A model generated the notes under the pieces. That model worked only from the letters and a program-made list of their open reading frames with translations. It made no database searches and was not told the origin of the DNA. A program made the translations under genes and the position numbers. Positions 53,101-62,139 of a DNA stretch of 64,000 nt are shown here, piece after piece. Numbering within the stretch: position 1 is the first letter of the stretch; each line of letters opens with the position of its first letter. Origin of the DNA: a candidate division TM6 bacterium GW2011_GWF2_32_72 (GTDB lineage Bacteria; Babelota; Babeliae; Babelales; GWF2-32-72); contig LBON01000002.1 of assembly GCA_000989525.1 (NCBI GenBank), positions 186,977 to 250,976 on the forward strand. The letters run 5' to 3'.

Positions 53101-54699
53101 CTAAAAGACCACTATTAATGATCCAAACAATCCATGTCGAACAGGAACATTTTTACCCATAAAAACATGGCTTGAGCCAAATCGAACTTCGAGATCTTTT
53201 TTTGGTTGATAGCCCACAAACCAATTAAAGGTATTAGCAATTTGACCAGATCTGCTCCTAAGATAATTAGGACAAGCCGTAAATGTTGCACACTGAATAT
53301 CCTTAAAATCATCCTTTGCTTTCATAAACAAATCATAAAAAATCGCCAATGTTAAACTAGTATTCATTAAGTCAAACCAGTAATTACCAAGACGCATTCT
53401 AAATTCAAGTCCACGTTCAACCTTTGTTTTAAGGGCTGCATCTGCAAAATATGGTATTTCTGAATCCGAGCCTGAAAATTCTAATACATAATAATTTCTA
53501 AAATTTTCTGGGAAATATGTCGGTGTATTTGGTACAAAACTAGCTTCAACATTTTTTGTAGCTGTATACTGAACAACTTCTAAGTTTTTTGAATTATTTT
53601 TAATTTGAGTAATTCTTTTTTTACCGTGATATGGAAAACTATAAGTTAACTCAGAAAAAAATCTAAGGTTTAAAAAACTGTCAATACTATAAAATGCGTC
53701 TATAAAAGCACCAAGCTGGAATGCTCCGCCATTTCCCAAAACAATTTCCCAAACCGTATCGCCCTGCTCCTTACCACCTGTTGGTAAAACTAACTCCAAC
53801 CCACCACGCAACTTTTTAAACCTTTTAAAATAATTTGCAAAATCAGCATATGTAAATAAAGACACATCCCCAATTCCAAATTTTGAATTATCTTCACTAA
53901 AGCTTAATCCTTTAGGTCTTAAAATAGCTTTATAAAAAAAATCCTCTAACGAGTTGTAAAAATAAAAAAAACTTTGCATAGAATTTTGATAATCAGGTTC
54001 TGATACCCAATTACCAAGAAGATTTGAATCCAAAAATCTAGGTGACATTCTATGATGAACATACTTAAACGGTGCATCTATACCAACTGCCCATTCTGCC
54101 TTTTTTAACCATGCCATTTTAAATTGATGAGAACCAGTCAAACGAATAAAAGTTTCTTGAAGATCTGCATCTATTTTTACTTTTGTTGAAGCAATTAAAG
54201 CTAAATAATTATCTCCCAAATCATCAAGAGTCACCACTTGTGAATCAATACCTTCTCCCGACTTAAACACTTGGCCATCTTCTGATAATTTAGTGGCCAA
54301 CATAATATCTCTAAATGCAAAAGGCCTGTAAAAAATGGTATCTGCCAAAGACTGTGTTGAAATACCATTACTATCTTTAAATCCCCTGCCTGTAAAAAAT
54401 TGAGCGACTGTTAATTTTAATTTAGATCTTCTATCTAAAGATGTTGCCAAGACTTTATCATAATAATCTTCATTTATTTTACTTTTTTTAGGCGCAAATT
54501 TAGCCAATGTTGAATCGTAAATCTTTTGCCCCAAACTTAATTCCGCATCTGACTTTGAAATAGCCTTTTTCTTTTTTGCCGTCCGTGTAATATTTTTGTA
54601 ATACTCATTAGCTACCTGAAGTTCCGTATCATAGGCGTGAAGTAAACCAAAACCACAACCCAAAAAAATAATAATTTGATAAAATTTTAATCTCATCAC
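53101..54699 (-). CDS. Predicted outer-membrane beta-barrel protein
   Basis: 532 residues. Signal peptide (YQIIIFLGCGFGLLHA), then alternating-hydrophobicity strands typical of barrels (Y-A-D-F-A-N-Y-F, L-R-G-G-L-E-L-V-L-P, L-N-L-R-F-F-S-E-L-T-Y-S-F), ending H-G-L-F-G-S-L-I-V-V-F. The terminal Phe is the barrel-insertion signal read by BamA. No known family recognised. Its GTG start overlaps the preceding 1020-residue gene by four bases (GTGA); an ATG follows one codon later. Close coupling suggests a joint role with that surface protein. Confidence 0.65.
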   Translation of the reverse strand: MMRLKFYQIIIFLGCGFGLLHAYDTELQVANEYYKNITRTAKKKKAISKSDAELSLGQKIYDSTLAKFAPKKSKINEDYYDKVLATSLDRRSKLKLTVAQFFTGRGFKDSNGISTQSLADTIFYRPFAFRDIMLATKLSEDGQVFKSGEGIDSQVVTLDDLGDNYLALIASTKVKIDADLQETFIRLTGSHQFKMAWLKKAEWAVGIDAPFKYVHHRMSPRFLDSNLLGNWVSEPDYQNSMQSFFYFYNSLEDFFYKAILRPKGLSFSEDNSKFGIGDVSLFTYADFANYFKRFKKLRGGLELVLPTGGKEQGDTVWEIVLGNGGAFQLGAFIDAFYSIDSFLNLRFFSELTYSFPYHGKKRITQIKNNSKNLEVVQYTATKNVEASFVPNTPTYFPENFRNYYVLEFSGSDSEIPYFADAALKTKVERGLEFRMRLGNYWFDLMNTSLTLAIFYDLFMKAKDDFKDIQCATFTACPNYLRSRSGQIANTFNWFVGYQPKKDLEVRFGSSHVFMGKNVPVRHGLFGSLIVVF

Positions 54700-57600
54700 A
54701 GCAATGTCCTTACACCATTATTGTCAATTTGGAATGGCCTACCTCGTTTATCTATACCTCGAATCAACAATTTATCTGGAACTTTATAGAATCCATGATC
54801 TCCAGATTGTATTGTAAATGTTCTTCCAGAAAGATCTGGTGCAAATACCGATTCTAAGCCGTCTTTATTATTTATAAGTAATGTTGATCCCGGACCAAAA
54901 TTATAACTAACACCAGCATCTGTTGTTAAAGATTGTGAATCCTTCAACAACAAACCTAAAGCCGCAAACACATTTACAACAGGTGCAGATGTATCAAAAT
55001 AATTTCTTTGAATATATATTTCTGAATCAGCAGGTAAATACCTTAATAAACCTTGACCAACACCTTCTGGACCATTACCACTAATTTCACCATTAATAGA
55101 ATCAAAATACATTGGAACATTACCAAGATTATCTGATAGCACCAATCTACCAAAACTATCAAATTCCATTCTTGAACCTTGATCAAAAACAAATGAATCA
55201 ATTATACCTGGAGAACTCGTACCAAAATTTGCATTCAATTCAAAGAATCCTGCAAAAATATTTAAGACCGAACTCTTATCAAATTTAATGTTAAAACGAC
55301 CTTTTTCAAATGAAACGTAAGCAAATGGATCTGCAATTGTCATAACACCAAATTTGAATAAAACATTAAGAATATCTGCTGAATCACTACCAAATACCAA
55401 TTGACATGATTGATCAAGAACAACAGATCCACATTCTCTTGTGATAAATTCACCAATGCCCTTAATATTTACAACGGCATCTTCTGCAGGAATGAACATA
55501 GCTCTATTTTGAACAATAATTGATGGAGGAAAATCTGAACTTTCAGTTCCTGTTCCTAACATTTCAAACTCAACACCATCTTCTACATTAACTATACCTT
55601 GGCCATAGAAAATCAATTTAGCATTTTGAGGCAATGTAATTGTGTCAAACGCAGAAATAGTCAAAACTGGCAAATCGCCGCCAGGACAAGGTAAGAAATG
55701 GAAACCCAACGAACTATCAGGGGCACTCAAAAAAGCCTGATGATTGAAGGTCATGTTTTGACTTACTGTCACAATATGTTCATTGCAATAATCACTAACA
55801 TAAGGCAAGAATCCTGAAGTTGTTGAAATAGCATCTATCTGATCCTGAAGATCCTGTGTTGCTGTACCAAGAGCATCTATTTGATTTTGCAAATTAATAG
55901 TACTTGTCGTAAATAAATCTATCTGATCTTGTAAGTAAATTGTACTTGTACTCAACAAACCAGTATCTGTTGCAACTGCATCTATTTGATTTTGTAAATT
56001 AATCGTACTTGTCGTGAACAAATCAATTTGATCTTGTAAGTAAATAGTACTTGTGCTCAATAATCCTGTATCTGTTGCAATTGCATCTATTTGGTTTTGC
56101 AGATTGATGGTGGATGTATCCAATAAGTCAATTTGGTTTTGCAAACTAATTGTTGATGTTGAAAGTAAACCTGTATCCGTTGCAACCGCATCTATTTGAT
56201 TTTGCAGATTGATGGTCGATGTATTCAATAAATCAATTTGGTTCTGCAAAGAAATTGTCGATGTTGAAAGTAAACCTGTATCTGTAGCGATCGCATCTAT
56301 TTGATTTTGTAAACTAATTGTACTTGTGCTCAACAACCCGGTGTCTGTTGCTATTGCATCTACTTGTATTTGTAAGTTCTGTGTACTTGTATCAAGTAAA
56401 TCAATCCAATTTTGTAAATTTGTTGTATCTGTCATTACTTGATCTAATTGATTTTGTAATGAAATTGTACTTGTGCTCAACAAGCCTGTGTCTGTTGCAA
56501 TTGCATCTACTTGTATTTGTAAATTTTGTGTTGATGTATCAAGTAAATCAATCCAATATTGTAAATTTGTTGTATCTGTTGAAAGATTATCTATTTGAAT
56601 TTGTAAGTTAATTGTACTTGTACTTAACAACCCTGTATCTGTTTTTAATGCATCAATTTGAGCTTGCAAATCATCTGTTGAAGAAGGAACAAATTTAATT
56701 GTACCACTATTTAAAAGTTCCAAATGAGTGCTTGTTGCAAAAGTCACATTTCCTAAATTACTTATATCACCGATTTCATCTTTCCAAAGAGTCATACCAT
56801 CTACTGTTAAAGTTGAATCATTTTCAAAATGAATAATATTATTTTTTATTATCCAGTTCGAAGGACCTTCAACATATATTCCACCAGTTGTAAATGTTAC
56901 GCTATTTACAAATTCCATATCCACATTTGAAAAAAACATTTGGGCTGTTTTATCCGCAAAACTAAATGAATTATTTGAAACATTTTTAAAAACAATATCA
57001 GCAACATTTAATGTTGCCCCAGCCGCAATATAAATTTGACCACTTGCGCCAAACTCCAGAACATTTCCATTACCATTTAAAATATCAGTTGCATTAAATG
57101 TAAATGTTGTATTTAGTTGAGTCCGACCATTTAAAAAAATATCGCCAACATTCGTAAAAGCTAAACTTACTGTAAATGTCGATAATGTATCGCCACCAAT
57201 TTCAAGTCTATGATAATTTCCATGAATATTTCCAGGACCTATCAGTTTTTTATTATCCACAAACTTAAGATCTTCTTTTAAATAAATTGTTCCATTATTT
57301 AAATTTATATTTTGATTAACTCTAGACTGCATCGCAAAAGTGACAGTGGTGGAGGCATCTTGCAAAGTAATAATATCATTAAAGGTTGGCTGACCTTCAA
57401 CCAAATTATCAACACCACTTATAGTCAACGTTTCTACAATATCCCCATTAGAAGCATTTAAAAAACCATTACCAGAAAGAGATATACCTGCCACAGATGG
57501 ATCATAAACTCCAGACATAAACATATTATTATATGGATCTTCAAAAATACCATAATCAAATGTTACAGTTTGACCAGAAATGGTTGAACCTGGAAGCTTA

Positions 57601-57758
57601 GTTAACGTTCCATTAAAACCGGTTGCGGCTTGACCAAAATTCAATATTCCAGATGGTTTAACTTTAATTGCAACACTTCTGGTTGCAAAATTTATTGGCG
57701 CACATAACCGCTGTGAAACCAATAAAATAAATAAGGTAAAAAATCTTAAGCTTTTCAT
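54696..57758 (-). CDS. Giant surface protein: beta-rich head, heptad-repeat stalk, beta-rich tail
   Basis: 1020 residues. Signal peptide (1-20), then a beta-helix-like N-terminal region (~21-360) with short repeated strands, then 282 residues (364-645) of heptad repeats built from LQNQIDAIATDTG-like and L-S-T-S-T-I-S-like blocks, then another beta-rich region (~650-1020). The repeats put Ile or Thr at one core position and Leu or Ile at the other, as expected for a coiled-coil stalk. No autotransporter barrel is attached; the following gene encodes a barrel. A surface fibre or adhesin is inferred. Confidence 0.78.
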   Translation of the reverse strand: MKSLRFFTLFILLVSQRLCAPINFATRSVAIKVKPSGILNFGQAATGFNGTLTKLPGSTISGQTVTFDYGIFEDPYNNMFMSGVYDPSVAGISLSGNGFLNASNGDIVETLTISGVDNLVEGQPTFNDIITLQDASTTVTFAMQSRVNQNINLNNGTIYLKEDLKFVDNKKLIGPGNIHGNYHRLEIGGDTLSTFTVSLAFTNVGDIFLNGRTQLNTTFTFNATDILNGNGNVLEFGASGQIYIAAGATLNVADIVFKNVSNNSFSFADKTAQMFFSNVDMEFVNSVTFTTGGIYVEGPSNWIIKNNIIHFENDSTLTVDGMTLWKDEIGDISNLGNVTFATSTHLELLNSGTIKFVPSSTDDLQAQIDALKTDTGLLSTSTINLQIQIDNLSTDTTNLQYWIDLLDTSTQNLQIQVDAIATDTGLLSTSTISLQNQLDQVMTDTTNLQNWIDLLDTSTQNLQIQVDAIATDTGLLSTSTISLQNQIDAIATDTGLLSTSTISLQNQIDLLNTSTINLQNQIDAVATDTGLLSTSTISLQNQIDLLDTSTINLQNQIDAIATDTGLLSTSTIYLQDQIDLFTTSTINLQNQIDAVATDTGLLSTSTIYLQDQIDLFTTSTINLQNQIDALGTATQDLQDQIDAISTTSGFLPYVSDYCNEHIVTVSQNMTFNHQAFLSAPDSSLGFHFLPCPGGDLPVLTISAFDTITLPQNAKLIFYGQGIVNVEDGVEFEMLGTGTESSDFPPSIIVQNRAMFIPAEDAVVNIKGIGEFITRECGSVVLDQSCQLVFGSDSADILNVLFKFGVMTIADPFAYVSFEKGRFNIKFDKSSVLNIFAGFFELNANFGTSSPGIIDSFVFDQGSRMEFDSFGRLVLSDNLGNVPMYFDSINGEISGNGPEGVGQGLLRYLPADSEIYIQRNYFDTSAPVVNVFAALGLLLKDSQSLTTDAGVSYNFGPGSTLLINNKDGLESVFAPDLSGRTFTIQSGDHGFYKVPDKLLIRGIDKRGRPFQIDNNGVRTLL
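55824..56669 (-). repeat. Heptad-repeat coding region of the giant surface protein
   Basis: Blocks of 21 residues (L-Q-N-Q-I-D-A-I-A-T-D-T-G-L-L-S-T-S-T-I-S) alternate with 14-residue blocks (L-Q-N-Q-I-D-L-L-N-T-S-T-I-N), giving a 35-residue, 105-base period over much of the region. Units are less uniform than in the gene at the right edge. Confidence 0.88.
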
Positions 57759-57819
57759 TTAAACTCTCTCTTTAATTTCGGAAAAACTCACAAGCAAAAC
57801 CGAATTTTAATATTTAAAT

Positions 57820-58917
57820 TTAATTTATACCCTTAAAATCTACCCACCCATCCACATATAAATCTGCCAGCGAATCAATTGTCAAGTTATTACTTGTAAT
57901 TCCATCGCCAAGACTTATGCCCTCTGTTTCATTAATACCTTCTGCAAAAATTATAGATTCCGCTTTTATCTTTAATCTTCCTTTTGTTAAGCGTATTCCT
58001 GTTGAAGTTGAATATAATGTTGCACCATTTAAACTTAAGGCGGATGTTGAATCTACCATCCTAATTAAATCTCTATTATTATTTGTGGGATCATAAGAAA
58101 AAGTTACACCACGATCTAAAAAAATTTGGCTTTCAGAAGTAATTGTACTTACTTGATCTGTATGATAAACAAAAGTATGTTCACCCTGAATTCTAAGATT
58201 CCCTATAACATCAAATTTACCGTTTAAGAATGCATAATCTCCGTCCATGGATAAAGTCACATCTTGGAACGTAATCGTTGCCGAACTATCTAAACAAGTA
58301 ATATCTGAACTAGAAAAATTTTTAATTGTTAAATTTTTCAAAAGTAATGAAGCCCCAGATCCTAAAATTAAACTACCGCTATTTTTTAAATCAAAAACGG
58401 TATATTCACCAACCAAACTATTATTTCCTAAAAAGTACACTGAACGATCTAAACTTAATGTAGGCGATTTAACGTTTAAATCTAAATTTGTAAAAGTAAA
58501 TGAAGAAGTCGCATCCCCTATAAATGCTGTAAAACTTTCTGCTAAGCTTAAAGAATGTCCCTGGCCATCAATATTACCCAAAGTTAAAGTTGTAATATTT
58601 GCCGTTAAATTTGTACTTAAATACAAAATTCCCTTATTTAAATAAATTGAATTATTCACAGGGAAAAAAGCATTATATGTACATGTGGTCAAATTATTTT
58701 GTAATAAAAAACCATTATCTAATGATGCAAAGCCTAAAATTTCATTATTTAGATCCACCGCAGGGAATATAACCAAACCTGATTGCAAAGAAACGGCTGA
58801 GTTTGAGCCAACAACAAGAGTGTATGTAGGCGTTGAAAAAATGGAAAAGAATAAAAATATTAAATACGTTTTATAACGTAAAAAAACATTTGCAAAATCA
58901 AAGACTTTAATATTCAT
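57820..58917 (-). CDS. Secreted beta-helix surface protein, family member A
   Basis: About 366 residues from the ATG at 58917; a longer frame reaches 59043 but would overlap the upstream gene. Signal sequence (YKTYLIFLFFSIFSTPTYT). The body shares modules with the two genes upstream: G-S-N-S-A-V-S at the start, repeated L-x-L-x-N strand units, then V-T-F-S-Y-D-P, S-L-N-G-A-T-L-Y-S-T-S-T-G-I-R-L-T-K-G and a terminal I-S-L-G-D-G-x3-N-N. Right-handed beta-helix fold inferred from the strand periodicity; function unknown. Confidence 0.7.
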   Translation of the reverse strand: MNIKVFDFANVFLRYKTYLIFLFFSIFSTPTYTLVVGSNSAVSLQSGLVIFPAVDLNNEILGFASLDNGFLLQNNLTTCTYNAFFPVNNSIYLNKGILYLSTNLTANITTLTLGNIDGQGHSLSLAESFTAFIGDATSSFTFTNLDLNVKSPTLSLDRSVYFLGNNSLVGEYTVFDLKNSGSLILGSGASLLLKNLTIKNFSSSDITCLDSSATITFQDVTLSMDGDYAFLNGKFDVIGNLRIQGEHTFVYHTDQVSTITSESQIFLDRGVTFSYDPTNNNRDLIRMVDSTSALSLNGATLYSTSTGIRLTKGRLKIKAESIIFAEGINETEGISLGDGITSNNLTIDSLADLYVDGWVDFKGIN

Positions 58918-58990
58918 CCAGCTTTTTTTACTCAACCTACGCAAAAGAAAACACTTTGAATGTAATAATATAAATTCATACATAGTATTA

Positions 58991-61057
58991 TTAAACAGTA
59001 TTATTTTCTTCAATATAACCCTCAAAACTAATATTCGCTCCAAAATTCAATGTTAAATTATTTGCAAGAGTTCCATCTCCAAAAGAAATTGCCTCCGTGG
59101 AATTAACCCCCTCTGCAAAAATTGTTGACGAAGAAAGCACATCTAAACTTCCCTTAGTTAATCTAAGGCCCGTTTTTGTTGAGCGCAATGTTCCACCATC
59201 TAATGTTAAAATCGATGTTGAATCTTCCATAATTAATAAGTCGCGCGATGCTGTAGGAGGATCATAAGAAAAAGTTAATCCATAATCTAAAATTAATTCA
59301 GAATCCACTTTTATAGTTGCCCCTAATGATGATTGATAAATAAATTTATGATTACCATCTATTTTATTTTTTCCAATAAAATCAAAACTTCCTGCACCCA
59401 TTGTAAAATCACCATTTAAAGAAAATTTACAATCTTGAAAAGTTAATGTTGCCGTATTATCCCAACATTTAATTTTTGTATCAGATAAATTTTTAAGATG
59501 AATATTTTTTAGTAACAAACTTGAATTAGCGCTAACAGTAAAAGCTGCTGAAGAAGAATTAAAATCTAATATGCCACCATTGCCATCTATAATACAATTT
59601 TGTTCCAACACAATAGATTGCTGCAATGATATGTCACCATTAAATTTTAAATCTATATCGCGCCATAAATAAAAGGGAGGTGTAAATAAAGTTAAAAAAG
59701 CACTATCAATAGTATTGCCAACACTAAGACTTACAAAATCTCCTGTATGTTGAAATGTCGTGCTCAAAACATTTCCACCCGCCTCAATACCGCTACCAAC
59801 AACAGAAAGTGTTTCTGTAGATCTATCAAATTTTATTAATTTAATTTCAGTAATAGAAGCACCAATTTGCATGCCTATTACCAAATAATCCCCCAAATAA
59901 TGCCAAGAAACAGATCTGACATCAAATGCCCCCACGTTTAAATCTGTCACAAAACTTAACGTTGCACCGTTAAATTTTAAAAGAGCTAATCGATTTGTAG
60001 TTGTAGACCGACCGACCGCGATATAAACATCCTTTGGATCATAACCAACGCACCATAAACCAGCCCCAAAATTATACGTATTAACAAGGCTTAATGTTGC
60101 ACCATCAAAACTATAAATTGAAACAAGGCCACTATTATTACAAATAAGAAGATAATTACCTGTTGAATCCCATGCCAATGCACGATCACTTGAATTTGTT
60201 GCGGCGGATACTGTAATTGGCACACCAAAATTTGCACCATCAAAAGGATAAACTCGCACAGCAGTTGCTCCTGTACTACAAGTCATCGCCAAAAAATTTC
60301 CATCGGGTCTCCATGCCACACCATGTACAGCAGAACTTATTTCCACATTAGTTATTTCCACAAGAGTTCCCGCAGCTGGATTAAAGCGCAAAGCTCGTAA
60401 TTCTGGAATAGCGCCACCATTTTGACCAGACGCTATAATATAATCGCTTGGATGCCAATCAAGTGCATTAAGGTCTACCAAACCCAAACTTAACGAAGCA
60501 ACTTGTGTATAAACCAAATCTAAAACAGAATAAACATGAACCACCGTTACAATATCACCAACCACAACATATCGATCATCATACGACCAACGAGCTCCGA
60601 CGGGTTCATTGCCCACAACGATTTGGCCACACTTTATTAATTTGGCATCCGTTATGTTGGCACCTGCTAAATATGTAACAGAACTAGAAAGTTCAATACT
60701 TCCAGATGTACCTCCTAAATAAGTTGAATCCGCACTATAAAAATTAGAAATAGCTGTTAATTCAGAATTTCCACCAATATTAAAATCTCTAGCTAAAATT
60801 AAGGCACCCGAATTTATATTAATGTTACCTGTTACAGGAAGAGCTGATTTCCACCAAAGAACTGTATTTGGACCCGCAAAAGCAAATCCATTATCAACAG
60901 CCGCAAATGTCTTAACAGAGTTATTGTCGTTTTGTGGAAATACTGGTGTTGCACTTTGACGTGAAAAAACCGTATCTGACCCAATAACAGTAGCCAACAT
61001 TTGTGTTGAAATTAAAAAGAAAGAAAAACAGATTTTATTATTCAAAAAATTAACCAT
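58991..61057 (-). CDS. Secreted beta-helix protein with inserted seven-bladed propeller (member B)
   Basis: 688 residues. Signal peptide (ICFSFFLISTQMLA), the family head (G-S-D-T-V-F-S-R-Q) and the family tail (L-T-F-S-Y-D-P, G-L-R-L-T-K-G-S-L). Residues ~141-460 form a WD40/lactonase-like propeller: seven W/Y-x3-G/D-x-Y/F-type blade motifs near 157, 200, 248, 295, 338, 384 and 434. The surrounding helix resumes at W-R-D-I-D-L-K-F, which aligns with W-D-N-L-K-V-I-L in member C, where no propeller is present. Ten bases before it ends member C. Confidence 0.78.
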   Translation of the reverse strand: MVNFLNNKICFSFFLISTQMLATVIGSDTVFSRQSATPVFPQNDNNSVKTFAAVDNGFAFAGPNTVLWWKSALPVTGNININSGALILARDFNIGGNSELTAISNFYSADSTYLGGTSGSIELSSSVTYLAGANITDAKLIKCGQIVVGNEPVGARWSYDDRYVVVGDIVTVVHVYSVLDLVYTQVASLSLGLVDLNALDWHPSDYIIASGQNGGAIPELRALRFNPAAGTLVEITNVEISSAVHGVAWRPDGNFLAMTCSTGATAVRVYPFDGANFGVPITVSAATNSSDRALAWDSTGNYLLICNNSGLVSIYSFDGATLSLVNTYNFGAGLWCVGYDPKDVYIAVGRSTTTNRLALLKFNGATLSFVTDLNVGAFDVRSVSWHYLGDYLVIGMQIGASITEIKLIKFDRSTETLSVVGSGIEAGGNVLSTTFQHTGDFVSLSVGNTIDSAFLTLFTPPFYLWRDIDLKFNGDISLQQSIVLEQNCIIDGNGGILDFNSSSAAFTVSANSSLLLKNIHLKNLSDTKIKCWDNTATLTFQDCKFSLNGDFTMGAGSFDFIGKNKIDGNHKFIYQSSLGATIKVDSELILDYGLTFSYDPPTASRDLLIMEDSTSILTLDGGTLRSTKTGLRLTKGSLDVLSSSTIFAEGVNSTEAISFGDGTLANNLTLNFGANISFEGYIEENNTV

Positions 61058-61066
61058 ATAGCCTCT

Positions 61067-62128
61067 CTAAGCTGTATTATTGTATTGAACAAAACCATCT
61101 ATTTCTAAATCCGCATTTGGAATTATTGTTACATTATTCGCAACTGTACCATCACCAAAACTAATGGCCTGCGTACTCACTGATCCTTCAGCAACTAAAT
61201 AAGATTTTTCGCGTGTTCTAAATGTACCTTTAGTTAAACGCAAACCAGTTGTAGTTGAATATAAAGTTGCGCCTCGAAGTTCAAGTAACGATGTTGCAGA
61301 AAGCAATTGAATTAAATCTCTATTGTTACTAGTCGGATTATAAGAAAAAGTTATTGCAGAATCAAAAATTAAACTACTATTAAAAGAAATTGTACTAACT
61401 TGATCCGATGTATAAATAAATTTATTTGTCCCACTAATTTTAAATTCATCTAAAACAACCAACTTACCCGTACTAAAGTTCCAATCATCCGAAAGAACAA
61501 ATTCAACATTTTGCAAACTATAAGTAGATACACTATTAAGCCCCTGAATTTTTCCAGTCTTTACATTTTCAATAACAACATCTTTTAATTTTAAAGTGGC
61601 TCCTGTTCCAGCAATTAATTCTGCATCATCAACTAATTCAACAACATGCCCTCTCCCATCCAAAGAACAATTGCCTGTAAACTCAATACCATTTCGCATA
61701 ATAATGTCTGAATTTAAAATCACTTTTAAATTATCCCAAACAACATTGCTAGTTACAGCAGAAGTCATTTGTAAATATGTAACAGAAGGAGCAAGCTCAA
61801 GAACTCGACTGTTTCCAAAAATATTTCCAAGATATGTAAATGTTGCAGGATCTTCAAAAATCAAATCTGTCAACAAGGTTAGTATTCCTTGTTGTAAATT
61901 AACAGGACCCAAAACAGAAAAAAACGAACTAAAACTACACGTGGTCAATGCATCTGTAAAAACAAAACCATTTTCCATAACAGCACCACCCAAAATTATA
62001 TTCGCCGTTGCTGTTGGAAAAGTCACCAATGCTTGTCTACTTACTGCTGAATCAGAACCTATCGTAAGAGCCGTTAAACAAAAATTTATGTTTAATACAA
62101 ACAAATAAAGTAGGATTACAACTCTCAT
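61067..62128 (-). CDS. Secreted beta-helix surface protein, family member C
   Basis: 353 residues. Signal peptide (VVILLYLFVLNINFCLTA). Head T-I-G-S-D-S-A-V-S-R-Q, strand repeats, S-V-T-Y-L, W-D-N-L-K-V-I-L, D-G-R-G-H, then the tail I-T-F-S-Y-N-P, L-R-G-A-T-L-Y-S-T-T-T-G-L-R-L-T-K-G and I-S-F-G-D-G-T-V-A-N-N. It is the simplest copy, lacking both propeller and stalk. About 10 bases separate it from its neighbours on each side. Confidence 0.75.
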   Translation of the reverse strand: MRVVILLYLFVLNINFCLTALTIGSDSAVSRQALVTFPTATANIILGGAVMENGFVFTDALTTCSFSSFFSVLGPVNLQQGILTLLTDLIFEDPATFTYLGNIFGNSRVLELAPSVTYLQMTSAVTSNVVWDNLKVILNSDIIMRNGIEFTGNCSLDGRGHVVELVDDAELIAGTGATLKLKDVVIENVKTGKIQGLNSVSTYSLQNVEFVLSDDWNFSTGKLVVLDEFKISGTNKFIYTSDQVSTISFNSSLIFDSAITFSYNPTSNNRDLIQLLSATSLLELRGATLYSTTTGLRLTKGTFRTREKSYLVAEGSVSTQAISFGDGTVANNVTIIPNADLEIDGFVQYNNTA

Positions 62129-62139
62129 TTAATGACCCA

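Noticed and set aside
55824-56669. CRISPR-like direct repeats
   Set aside because: The repeats are in frame, vary only at codon level, have no unique spacers and encode coiled coil.
58247-58645. 132-codon plus-strand frame antisense to family member A
   Set aside because: Shadow of a repetitive, Leu/Asn-rich gene on the other strand.
61596-62108. 170-codon plus-strand frame antisense to family member C
   Set aside because: Composition mirrors the opposite strand; no ribosome-binding site, no domain. The minus-strand gene has signal peptide and paralogues.
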